A stretch of 6,371 nt of DNA from Aquiluna sp. (GCA_016780945.1 JADHKY010000063.1:1-6371); one strand, 5' to 3'; positions 1 through 6,066 are shown, counted from the stretch's first letter. Notes: generated by a model from the letters alone, not told the origin. A program made the numbers and translations.

Positions 1-491
1 AGATTGAGCCGGGGGCAACTGTGGGGAGGCCGGCAATTGCCGATGCGCTGGTGGCACTTGGCATCGTGCCCACGCGCTCGGATGCCTTTACCTCGATACT
101 CCACCGCACAAGTCCCTATTACGTTTCGGATCACTCGCTTGACACCGCTCAGGCCATCGGGCTCATCAGGCGTGCAGGGGGAGTGTCGGTCATGGCACAT
201 CCGCTAATTGACTTCCCGGCGGGCGCCTCTGAGCTCGACCTCCCGACCGAACACTTCGAGGCACTAATTGCGGCGGGACTTGATGGCGTCGAGGTAAACC
301 ACAGATCGGTGCCAGATTTTGCTAGAAGGTGGCTCACAGATCTAGCTCAAAAGCACAACCTGATTCAGACCGGTTCGTCTGACTATCACGGGCTGGGTGC
401 GAAAGAGAACCTATTGGCCGAGAACACAACCGAGAAAGAGATGCTTGAGCGAATAATCGATCAGGCAGAAGGCTTCGAAGCGCCCCTGTAG
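1..491 (+). CDS. PHP-domain metal-dependent phosphoesterase (3' part)
   Basis: The gene enters from the left edge (first full codon at 3) and ends at TAG 489-491, so about 162 C-terminal residues are visible. The family (PHP phosphoesterases of the TrpH/YciV type) hydrolyses phosphate esters using metal ions; characterised members act on 3',5'-nucleoside bisphosphates, AMP-like substrates or short RNA 5' ends. Visible family marks are a GRP-IADALV segment (bases 24-53), a YYV followed by a helix ending in AGGVSVMAHP with its His at 198-200, DGVEV (bases 283-297), and GSSDYHG with Asp at 381 and His at 387. The last three polar residues are expected metal ligands. The N-terminal HxH, which carries the other ligands, lies outside the window. 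The position after GRP is Ala where many family members have His. The exact substrate cannot be read from the sequence. The tail overlaps the convergent helicase gene. Confidence 0.88.
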   Translation, partial: IEPGATVGRPAIADALVALGIVPTRSDAFTSILHRTSPYYVSDHSLDTAQAIGLIRRAGGVSVMAHPLIDFPAGASELDLPTEHFEALIAAGLDGVEVNHRSVPDFARRWLTDLAQKHNLIQTGSSDYHGLGAKENLLAENTTEKEMLERIIDQAEGFEAPL

Positions 492-1774
492 TTTCTGCGG
501 CGCTCGCGGTTGCGCGGGGGCTGACTCTTCTCCTGAGACTGCGGCTTTGAGCGCCTCTCAGGCTGACTCTTTTCTTTTGGCTGGGCAGTAGATGCGCGCA
601 GCCTGCCCTTGGTTCCCGCTGGGATGCCGAGGTCTTCAAAAAGGTGCTTCGAAGAAGAATAGGTCTCCACAGGCTCTGGCTTACCGAGCTCTAGCTCACG
701 GTCGATGTGGGTCCAACGAGCAAGGTCTGCCCAGTCCACAAAAGTAACCGCGACACCGAGCTTGCCAGCCCTACCGGTTCGACCGGTGCGGTGCAGATAG
801 GCCTTCTCATCCTCGGGAACCGAATAGTTGATGACGTGCGTCACATCGTCAACGTCAATACCTCTCGCCGCAACTTCAGTAGCGACCAGGACATCCTTTT
901 TGCCGGAGCGGAAAGCAGCCATGGACTTCTCCCTGGCAACCTGAGCCATGTCTCCGTGCAAAGGAGCGGCGTTGAAGCCGCGATCGACGAGTTCCTCGGC
1001 GAGCTTCGCGCTGAGGCGTTTGGTGCGAACAAAGATGACGGTCTTGCCGCGACCCTCAGCCTGCAGGATTCTCCCGAGCACCTCGTCCTTGTCCAGTGCG
1101 TGGGCACGGTAGACGACCTGCTTGATGTCGGCCTTGGTCTTACCCTCGTCTGGGTCGCTCGCGCGAATGTGGATTGGCTTGCGCTGGTAGCGACGAGCGA
1201 GCGAGAGAATCTGGGCTGGCATGGTCGCAGAGAAGAGTAGGGTCTGACGCTCTGGGGGCAGCAGCGCAAACATCTTCTCGATGTCTGGAAGGAAGCCCAG
1301 GTCGAGCATTTCATCGGCCTCATCGAGAACCAGGTAGGTAATAGCCGAGAGGTTGATCAGCTTCTGCTTGTGAAGGTCCAAAAGACGGCCGGGGGTGCCG
1401 ACGACGACGTCTGCTCCCTTGCCGAGCTCTTCGATCTGACTCTCATAGGACTTGCCACCGTAGATCTCAACAACTCTGGTGGTGCGGTTCATTGATGCAA
1501 GCCTGAGATCCTCTGTCACCTGCAGGGCGAGCTCTCGGGTCGGAACTACCACCAGTCCTCTTGCTAGGTGCTGAGGGTTAGGACCAAGCATCTGAAGCAT
1601 CGGAAGTCCAAAGCCAAAGGTTTTACCGGTTCCAGTCTTTGCCTGGCCGATCAGATCGACTCCAGATAACGCAAGCGGAATGGCTTGTTGCTGAATTGGG
1701 AATGGTTGTGTGATGGATTTGGAATCTAATGCGTCACAGATGTCTTCATCTATGCCCAGGTTTCTAAAGTTCAA
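461..1774 (-). CDS. DEAD-box ATP-dependent RNA helicase (RhlE-like)
   Basis: This is a cytoplasmic RNA helicase that remodels RNA duplexes with ATP, probably in ribosome assembly or mRNA turnover. All motifs are present in order (437-residue numbering): Q motif with FPIQ 25-28, motif I AKTGTGKT 45-52, PTRELA 78-83, GG 106-107, TPGR 127-130, DEAD 151-154, SAT 182-184, VIFVRTK 246-252, LHGDM 271-275, ATEVAARGID 297-306 and HRTGRTGR 327-334. A Lys/Arg/Gln/Pro-rich tail of about 60 residues with an internal repeat follows the core and probably adds RNA binding. The start chosen is TTG at 1774 (MNFRNLGID), because a GGAG sits six bases upstream and the protein then begins where the family usually does. 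An upstream in-frame TTG at 1807 would add 11 unconserved residues. The stop TGA is at 463-461, inside the PHP gene. The catalytic core looks fully functional; which cellular RNA it acts on is unknown. Confidence 0.96.
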   Translation of the reverse strand: MNFRNLGIDEDICDALDSKSITQPFPIQQQAIPLALSGVDLIGQAKTGTGKTFGFGLPMLQMLGPNPQHLARGLVVVPTRELALQVTEDLRLASMNRTTRVVEIYGGKSYESQIEELGKGADVVVGTPGRLLDLHKQKLINLSAITYLVLDEADEMLDLGFLPDIEKMFALLPPERQTLLFSATMPAQILSLARRYQRKPIHIRASDPDEGKTKADIKQVVYRAHALDKDEVLGRILQAEGRGKTVIFVRTKRLSAKLAEELVDRGFNAAPLHGDMAQVAREKSMAAFRSGKKDVLVATEVAARGIDVDDVTHVINYSVPEDEKAYLHRTGRTGRAGKLGVAVTFVDWADLARWTHIDRELELGKPEPVETYSSSKHLFEDLGIPAGTKGRLRASTAQPKEKSQPERRSKPQSQEKSQPPRNRERRRNYRGASKPSA

Positions 1775-1780
1775 GTACTT

Positions 1781-1784
1781 CTCC
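1781..1784 (-). promoter_or_regulatory. Shine-Dalgarno site of the RNA helicase gene
   Basis: The minus strand reads GGAG here, six bases before TTG at 1774-1772. This spacing is ideal and decides the start codon in favour of this TTG over the upstream TTG at 1807. I found no convincing -35/-10 pair for this gene in the region between it and 1841. Confidence 0.7.
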
Positions 1785-1801
1785 AGTATGTAATGACCGC
1801 A

Positions 1802-1815
1802 TCTCAACCTTGAGA
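1802..1815. repeat. 14-base inverted repeat in divergent promoter region
   Basis: TCTCAA-CC-TTGAGA has perfect six-base arms with a two-base centre. The centre lies about 32 bases upstream of the ATG at 1841 (the inferred transcription start) and about 34 bases upstream of the helicase TTG at 1774, so it is almost midway between the two divergent genes. A two-base loop is too small for an RNA hairpin, so if it is functional it is more likely a dimeric repressor or activator site acting on DNA. This role is inference; chance occurrence is possible. Confidence 0.4.
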
Positions 1816-1828
1816 ATGGCTCCGCCTA

Positions 1829-1834
1829 TAAACT
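1829..1834 (+). promoter_or_regulatory. -10 box for a leaderless transcript of the ferritin-fold gene
   Basis: TAAACT fits the actinobacterial TANNNT -10 consensus and occupies positions -12 to -7 relative to the A of ATG 1841, which places the transcription start on that A. TATAAA at 1827-1832 overlaps it and would give nearly the same start. No purine-rich ribosome binding site lies between this box and the ATG. There is no good -35 at 17-18 bases upstream, which is common for this promoter class. Confidence 0.6.
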
Positions 1835-1840
1835 TGCTGC

Positions 1841-2596
1841 ATGCTGGATTGGATTAGACGGATCAGGAAGGTCTCTCAGACCCTAACCCTGCCCTCTCGC
1901 GATGCCTCAGCGGGCCGCAGTCAGTCCCAGCTTAACCCAGCGAAGCTAATTCCCGCTACAGAAGTATTTTTCTCTCAGCTAATTCAGCAGCACTTTCTAA
2001 TTTCCGATCTTCTTACCGACGACTCCAAAGACTCACCAAGTGAGGGGTTCGCCTCTCAGCAACGTCAGATAGCAGCTAGCTACTTAGAGCGTGGCAAGGA
2101 GCTGGAGGACCAACTTCTCAAGCTCGGCAGTAGTTACATGGAGCTGCAGCAGGACATGCGCGATCGCCTGGACGCTCTCGTCGAGCGCACCGAGGGCTAT
2201 GGCTGGCACGAGGATTTGATGCGCATCTACATTGTCTTTGGACTTCTGGAGGATTGCCAGCTTCGGGTTGCCAAGGGACTGACCGCGGCCAGGCGGGTTC
2301 GAGTAGAGGCGATGCTCTCGGATAACTCACTGATGGATTTTTGTGAGCAGGCGCTTTCAAGGTCTATTGCAGACAACCCGTCTTTGGCCAATGACTTAGC
2401 TCTATTCGGGCGGGCTATTGTTGCCGATGCCCTTCTCGAGGTCAGAGACATGGTTAGTTTTGAGGCTCTAAATCTCGGCAAGAGCGAAGACGTAGTCTCG
2501 CTCACTCGTGAGCAGTTCAAGCTGCTTGAGCCGCTCACGTCCGAACTGATATCGCAGCACACGCTGCGGATGGATGCTCTTGGCCTTACCGCCTAG
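1841..2596 (+). CDS. Ferritin-fold, MiaE-like protein of unknown function
   Basis: A 251-residue, soluble, mostly helical protein. It resembles the actinobacterial proteins described as ferritin-like or MiaE-like, which lie beside DEAD-box helicases and DUF3107 genes. The marks I recognise are an N-terminal basic MLDWIRR stretch, a central WHEDLMRIYIVFGLLEDC segment corresponding to the family's conserved helix, and the C-terminal HTLRMDALGLTA (residues 240-251). True MiaE is a di-iron tRNA hydroxylase, but assigning that reaction here is not justified: I find no ExxH pair anywhere in the protein, so the usual di-iron ligands are not evident. The ATG at 1841 is preferred because a -10 box is placed for a leaderless mRNA starting on it. 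The gene is divergent from the helicase, and its end overlaps the convergent membrane-protein gene by 11 bases. Family assignment is fairly sure, function unknown. Confidence 0.82.
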   Translation: MLDWIRRIRKVSQTLTLPSRDASAGRSQSQLNPAKLIPATEVFFSQLIQQHFLISDLLTDDSKDSPSEGFASQQRQIAASYLERGKELEDQLLKLGSSYMELQQDMRDRLDALVERTEGYGWHEDLMRIYIVFGLLEDCQLRVAKGLTAARRVRVEAMLSDNSLMDFCEQALSRSIADNPSLANDLALFGRAIVADALLEVRDMVSFEALNLGKSEDVVSLTREQFKLLEPLTSELISQHTLRMDALGLTA

Positions 2597-2885
2597 CGGC
2601 GGCTCGAATAGCCTCTAGCTCAGCTTCTTCCTGCTTTTTCCTGGTTGCCTCGATGGCCCTGGTGCCAAACCACGCAGCAAGCGGCATGGCGATCATCACG
2701 ATGAACCAGATCCAAGCCTCGTCGTAATGGAAACCTATCCAGGTAAGAGTCAGCCAAGCTCCCGCTCCAGAAACAAGCGCGATTCCGGCTGGAACCAGCT
2801 TGCCGTAGTGCTCACTTGGCGGAAAAACAAACGGGGCAACCAGCGCAAGTATGGCTGCGTAGGCGATGACTACCAGGATCTCCAT
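2586..2885 (-). CDS. Small three-helix membrane protein, function unknown
   Basis: A 99-residue protein that I do not recognise as a named family. It has three hydrophobic segments, about residues 3-21, 30-52 and 57-78, followed by a charged tail rich in Glu, Lys, Arg and Ala (79-99) that would form a helix. The five positive residues at the junction (R76, R82, K83, K84 and nearby) suggest by the positive-inside rule that the tail is cytoplasmic. There is no cleavable signal peptide or cysteine pair. Its ATG at 2885 shares one base with the TAA stop of the DUF3107 gene (TAATG) and has no strong ribosome binding site of its own, so it is probably translated by coupling from the upstream gene and transcribed from the same promoter. 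The stop TAA at 2588-2586 lies inside the end of the ferritin-fold gene. Confidence 0.82.
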   Translation of the reverse strand: MEILVVIAYAAILALVAPFVFPPSEHYGKLVPAGIALVSGAGAWLTLTWIGFHYDEAWIWFIVMIAMPLAAWFGTRAIEATRKKQEEAELEAIRAAARR

Positions 2886-3103
2886 TAGGCGATGAAACCT
2901 ACCCTTCGACCCTCTTCGGCACCGATCTCGACATAGGCGATACTGCTGGATGGAACCAAAATCAACTTGCCCTTGTTGTCAGTCAGCTTGAGCATCGAGC
3001 CGCTCAGTGCCTCGTCGACCAGAGCGGTCAGAGCCTTGGCGTCCTGGTCAGACTCGAAGCTAATGTCTCTGCCGTTTTCCTTGATGCCGATTCTGATTTC
3101 CAC
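2885..3103 (-). CDS. DUF3107 family protein
   Basis: A 72-residue protein matching the short actinobacterial DUF3107 family at full length: N-terminal MEIRIGIKENGRDISFESDQ, a middle LTDNKGKLILVPSSSIAYVEIG, and the terminal EEGRRVGF. No enzymatic motif, membrane segment or cysteine is present. The pattern of short alternating strands suggests a small beta-rich cytoplasmic protein, and its biochemical role is not known to me. The start is GTG at 3103, with AGGAG at 3112-3108 four bases upstream and a good promoter just beyond. It is the first gene of a two-gene operon with the membrane protein. In mycobacteria the homologue (Rv3208A, from memory) lies in the same neighbourhood as the ferritin-fold and adnAB genes. 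Confidence 0.92.
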   Translation of the reverse strand: MEIRIGIKENGRDISFESDQDAKALTALVDEALSGSMLKLTDNKGKLILVPSSSIAYVEIGAEEGRRVGFIA

Positions 3104-3107
3104 GTTT

Positions 3108-3112
3108 CTCCT
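3108..3112 (-). promoter_or_regulatory. Shine-Dalgarno site of the DUF3107 gene
   Basis: The minus strand reads AGGAG here, four bases before the GTG start at 3103. It supports GTG as the start codon; the predicted transcript has a leader of only about 14 bases that is mostly this site. Confidence 0.75.
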
Positions 3113-3113
3113 A

Positions 3114-3126
3114 AGAACTTTGTTCT
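3114..3126. repeat. Inverted repeat over the DUF3107 transcription start
   Basis: AGAAC-TTT-GTTCT has perfect five-base arms around a three-base centre. It overlaps the -10 box (3124-3129) and the inferred transcription start (about 3117) of the minus-strand promoter, so a bound dimer would block RNA polymerase. Only part of it would be in the transcript, so a DNA operator is more plausible than an RNA hairpin. Short arms make chance a real alternative. Confidence 0.3.
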
Positions 3127-3152
3127 ATAGGTTACGACAACAACAATGTCAC
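3124..3152 (-). promoter_or_regulatory. Sigma-70-type promoter of the DUF3107 operon
   Basis: On the minus strand GTGACA (3152-3147, five of six matches to TTGACA) and TATAGA (3129-3124) are separated by 17 bases. Transcription would begin near 3117-3118, giving a leader of about 14 bases that contains the AGGAG site. This is the best-looking promoter in the window. It is back to back with, and physically overlaps, the promoter of adnA. Confidence 0.7.
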
Positions 3153-3162
3153 CTCGGCCAAT

Positions 3163-3168
3163 TAGGTT
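3163..3168 (+). promoter_or_regulatory. -10 box for a leaderless adnA transcript
   Basis: TAGGTT fits TANNNT and occupies exactly -12 to -7 relative to the A of ATG 3175. The six bases between it and the ATG contain no ribosome binding site, so transcription probably begins at the start codon. No clear -35 is seen 17-18 bases upstream (bases around 3140-3145 match only weakly). Confidence 0.55.
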
Positions 3169-3174
3169 GTTCCC

Positions 3175-6066
3175 ATGAACAGCTTCGCCGCTTTTGCAGA
3201 TTCTCAGACCCACGACCTGCGCGTCCCCATGGGTCTTGAGAGTCTTGATCTTGCAACATCGGCCGCAATAATCGGAGCTCCGCTCACCGGCAAGACCTCT
3301 GCGCTTCGCCATATTGTGGGACGCCTCGAGGCAAACGGGACAGCGCCTTCTGAGATTCTCGTGCTGACGCCCTCGCGCATGGCAGCGGCGATACTGAGGG
3401 ACCAAATCGCACTTGATTCGAATCAGTCCAGTGAAAGCCCTCGAGCAAGGTCGGTTTCCTCGGTTGCCTTCGAAGTTTTGAGCGCAAAAGCTCCAATTCG
3501 CTTGCTCTCTGGTGCTCACCAGCAGACCCTGCTGCAGCGGCTGGTCTCCGATCGACTAACTGCAACGAAAGCCTCGGAGTGGAAACTAAGCGTGGAGAGC
3601 CTCGAGCTGGAGGGTTTTGTTCAAGAGCTTCGCGACCTTCTGGCGGTGATCATCGAAAGTGGCCTGAGTAAAAAGCAACTTCAGGAGCTTCAGGCGGAAT
3701 TTCCTAAGCTCCGGCTCGGGCCAGCCATTGAGCTTCTTGAGCCCTACCGCGAACACCTTGGGCTTGAGGGTCTGGTCGACAGCTCTCAACTTGCCGTGTC
3801 GGCGGCAGCCGAAAATCTTGCGGAGCTGCCGCACCGCTTCCTCTTGGTGGATGACGCACATAATCTCTCTGCGGGCCAGCTGAGACTGGTACAGGCCCTT
3901 GCAAGCGATCGAGTGCTGTTTGTTTTTGGTGATCCAGATGTTGCCACCTTAGGATTTCGCAATTCCTCAAGTGCTCAGTTTTTGGAGCTCGCGAAACATC
4001 GTGAGGCTATTCAGATCTTTCTTGAGCCTGAGGGCTCAGCCAGTTGCGCGAAGAGCCTAATGAGCGCGCTCTCATCGAGAATCCCAGCCTCCGGGCCCGT
4101 TCGTCACCGCCCTCGACCAAATGCCACTGCCGATTCTGTCTTGGCGATGAAATTTGACAACCTAATTGCCGAGACTGATTTTCTTGCCGCAGAGCTTCGC
4201 AAAAGCCGGCTGACAAAGCACATCGACTGGTCAGAGATGTTGGTGGTGGGAAGAACCAGGGTTCAGCTGGAACAGCTATCGAGGGAGTTGAGCGCTCGAG
4301 GGGTACCGGTCAGGATTCAGGGTGTTCAGCGGCCCCTTAGAGACCAGAGCATGGCAAGGGCACTACTGCTATTTATGCGCCTGGCTCTTGATGGCCTGGA
4401 TGGTAAAGCCATCCTCGAGCTAATTGGCTCCCCTCTAGTCGGCCTTGATTCACTGGCCCAGCGAAGAGCTCTCAGACAACTTGCCAACCTAGAGGAGCTC
4501 TCGGCTCTAACCCGAAATGAAATGCTTGAAAAAGTCTTCGCTGCCGAGTTTGAGGCTATTGAGTTGCCGGCAAGATTGCGGCAACTCAGGGATGCGGTAT
4601 GGGCAGTTAGGCAGCTTGCTAATCCGGGAGCGCACCAAGTGGTTTCAATCGGGTTTTCGCTAGCCGATTCAAGACTGGCCGAGTTATCGCGAGGTTCCGG
4701 TGCGACCGCTCTGGCTGCTAATCGTTCGCTCGATGCGGCCCTTGAGCTTTTCGCAGCGGCTCAGCGTTGGGACGAGAGGGAGCTGGGAAGCCCATTGAGC
4801 TTTGCTCAGTTGCAACTTGAACTTGGGGTGCCCGAGGACTCGCTTGCTCCGATTGGCACCAAACCAGCTGTGGTGCTTGCAACCCCAGCTCAGATCTCAA
4901 AAAGCTACAAGCTGGTCGCGATGCCTCGCTTGCAGGAGGGCATTTGGCCCAACCTGACACCAAGAAACTCGCTCCTTGGAGCAACGTCACTTCAAGCCTT
5001 TCTTGTGGGAAGGCAGGAGTCTCCTCAGACTCCGGCCAGGAGCGAACTTGCAGACGAGCTAAGGATGTTCTACCGAGCCTGCGGGAGCGCAACCGAGCAG
5101 TTGCTCCTGAGCGCAATTGAAGACGAGACAGAGCAGCCCAGCCAGTTCTTCCAAATGGCAAAGCTGGAACCCGAACTGAATCGCGAGAGCATCGACTTTG
5201 ATCTGAGGCGAGTGGTGGGGAGGCTTCGCAGACGTCTATATCACGGGGACGAGAGCGCTGCTGCAACGCTTGCCGCGATGGCCCTTGCGGGTCTACCGGG
5301 AGCACATCCAGAGAACTGGCAGGGGCTACTTCCGCTAAGTCGCGAGGACGGCATCGCCGCCAGTGACATTCGGGTTAGTGCCTCAAAGTTTGAAAGTTTT
5401 GAACAGTGTCCGCTGCACTGGTTTATCTCTAGCTTCGGGGGAGACCAGGGCGGTTTCCAGGCCTCGGTGGGAACTTTGTTGCACGCAGCCTTGGAGGCCG
5501 CCTCGAGCGGAGCCGACCCAGCGGACTTTGTCGACCAGAGCTGGCACACGGTCGAGTTTGAGTCCGAGTGGCTAGCCAATAAATCTCGCAGGGAAGCGGC
5601 GCAGATGGCGGGGTTGATCTCTGAGTACCTGGCTTCCTCGGCGGAGCTGGTAGCAGCCGAAAAAGGATTCCGAGTAACAATTGGCTCACTTCAGGTGAGC
5701 GGACGGATCGACCGCATCGAAAGAAGCGAACAGGGTCTCGAGGCTGTGGACCTCAAGACCGGGAAGAAAATGCCAAGCCAGGCCGAAATGGCTAGTCACC
5801 GGCAGCTTGCCATCTACCAACTGGCAATTGAGTCCACCTATGACGAGAAACCTGCTGGAGGCCGTTTAGTTTCAGTCGGTTCAAATAAGGTCAAAACTCT
5901 TGCGCAGCCAGCGCTCAGTCAGGAACTGCGGGATGAACTAACCGAGGTTGCGGGAGCGATCCAGGGACAACTCGAGAACGGTTTGTTCACTGCGCGGTTT
6001 GATGAGCACTGCGAGAAAAACGGCAGCTGTCAGCTCTTGATTGGCCGGGTGATAACAGGTGGCTAG
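3175..6066 (+). CDS. adnA: AdnA-like helicase-nuclease subunit
   Basis: A 963-residue subunit of the AdnAB double-strand-break processing complex, which unwinds and cuts DNA ends before recombination. It is slightly shorter than my recollection of mycobacterial AdnA (just over 1,000 residues). The N-terminal UvrD-like motor carries Q11, Walker A GAPLTGKT (34-41, K40), TPSR 65-68, motif II VDDAHN 225-230, motif III GDPDVATLGFR 252-262, WSEMLVVGRTR 352-362, and QEGIWP with SLLG (587-602). Motif III has Val256 where active members have Gln. The residues before QEGIWP lack the usual GxEWD-type motif V. The motif VI segment DELRMFYRACGSAT (627-640) has Ser638 where the arginine finger is expected. 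The C-terminal RecB-type nuclease is intact: H770, GRIDRIE with D846, VDLKTGK with D859 and K861, Q877 and Y881. Cysteines 745, 946 and 952 frame this domain. ATG 3175 is chosen for the -10 box placed before it. The gene overlaps adnB by eight bases. Confidence 0.88.
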   Translation: MNSFAAFADSQTHDLRVPMGLESLDLATSAAIIGAPLTGKTSALRHIVGRLEANGTAPSEILVLTPSRMAAAILRDQIALDSNQSSESPRARSVSSVAFEVLSAKAPIRLLSGAHQQTLLQRLVSDRLTATKASEWKLSVESLELEGFVQELRDLLAVIIESGLSKKQLQELQAEFPKLRLGPAIELLEPYREHLGLEGLVDSSQLAVSAAAENLAELPHRFLLVDDAHNLSAGQLRLVQALASDRVLFVFGDPDVATLGFRNSSSAQFLELAKHREAIQIFLEPEGSASCAKSLMSALSSRIPASGPVRHRPRPNATADSVLAMKFDNLIAETDFLAAELRKSRLTKHIDWSEMLVVGRTRVQLEQLSRELSARGVPVRIQGVQRPLRDQSMARALLLFMRLALDGLDGKAILELIGSPLVGLDSLAQRRALRQLANLEELSALTRNEMLEKVFAAEFEAIELPARLRQLRDAVWAVRQLANPGAHQVVSIGFSLADSRLAELSRGSGATALAANRSLDAALELFAAAQRWDERELGSPLSFAQLQLELGVPEDSLAPIGTKPAVVLATPAQISKSYKLVAMPRLQEGIWPNLTPRNSLLGATSLQAFLVGRQESPQTPARSELADELRMFYRACGSATEQLLLSAIEDETEQPSQFFQMAKLEPELNRESIDFDLRRVVGRLRRRLYHGDESAAATLAAMALAGLPGAHPENWQGLLPLSREDGIAASDIRVSASKFESFEQCPLHWFISSFGGDQGGFQASVGTLLHAALEAASSGADPADFVDQSWHTVEFESEWLANKSRREAAQMAGLISEYLASSAELVAAEKGFRVTIGSLQVSGRIDRIERSEQGLEAVDLKTGKKMPSQAEMASHRQLAIYQLAIESTYDEKPAGGRLVSVGSNKVKTLAQPALSQELRDELTEVAGAIQGQLENGLFTARFDEHCEKNGSCQLLIGRVITGG

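Noticed and set aside
707..1240. 177-residue open frame on the plus strand inside the helicase gene
   Set aside because: It lies opposite the conserved helicase motifs, so its sequence is dictated by the helicase; no start signal or family resemblance was seen.
1775..1807. Longer helicase protein starting at TTG 1807
   Set aside because: The extra 11 residues look unlike the family N-terminus, no ribosome binding site precedes 1807, and the TTG lies inside the palindrome; GGAG six bases before TTG 1774 fits better.
1810..1834. TTGAGA (1810-1815) as the -35 of the ferritin-fold gene promoter
   Set aside because: The spacer to TAAACT is only 13 bases (11 to TATAAA), too short for a sigma-70-type promoter.
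2589..2599. CCGC-CTA-GCGG hairpin at the convergent gene ends as a two-way terminator
   Set aside because: The stem has only four pairs, the loop is three bases and no T run follows on either strand.
3137..3150. GACA-ACAACAA-TGTC inverted repeat and the AACAAC/GTTGTT pair near the adnA promoter
   Set aside because: Arms are only four to six bases in simple CAA-rich sequence, so chance is the likelier explanation.
4718..5305. 195-residue open frame on the minus strand inside adnA
   Set aside because: It is antisense to a well-supported gene, is low-complexity Ser/Arg/Pro-rich, has no recognisable domain, and is explained by codon bias of adnA.
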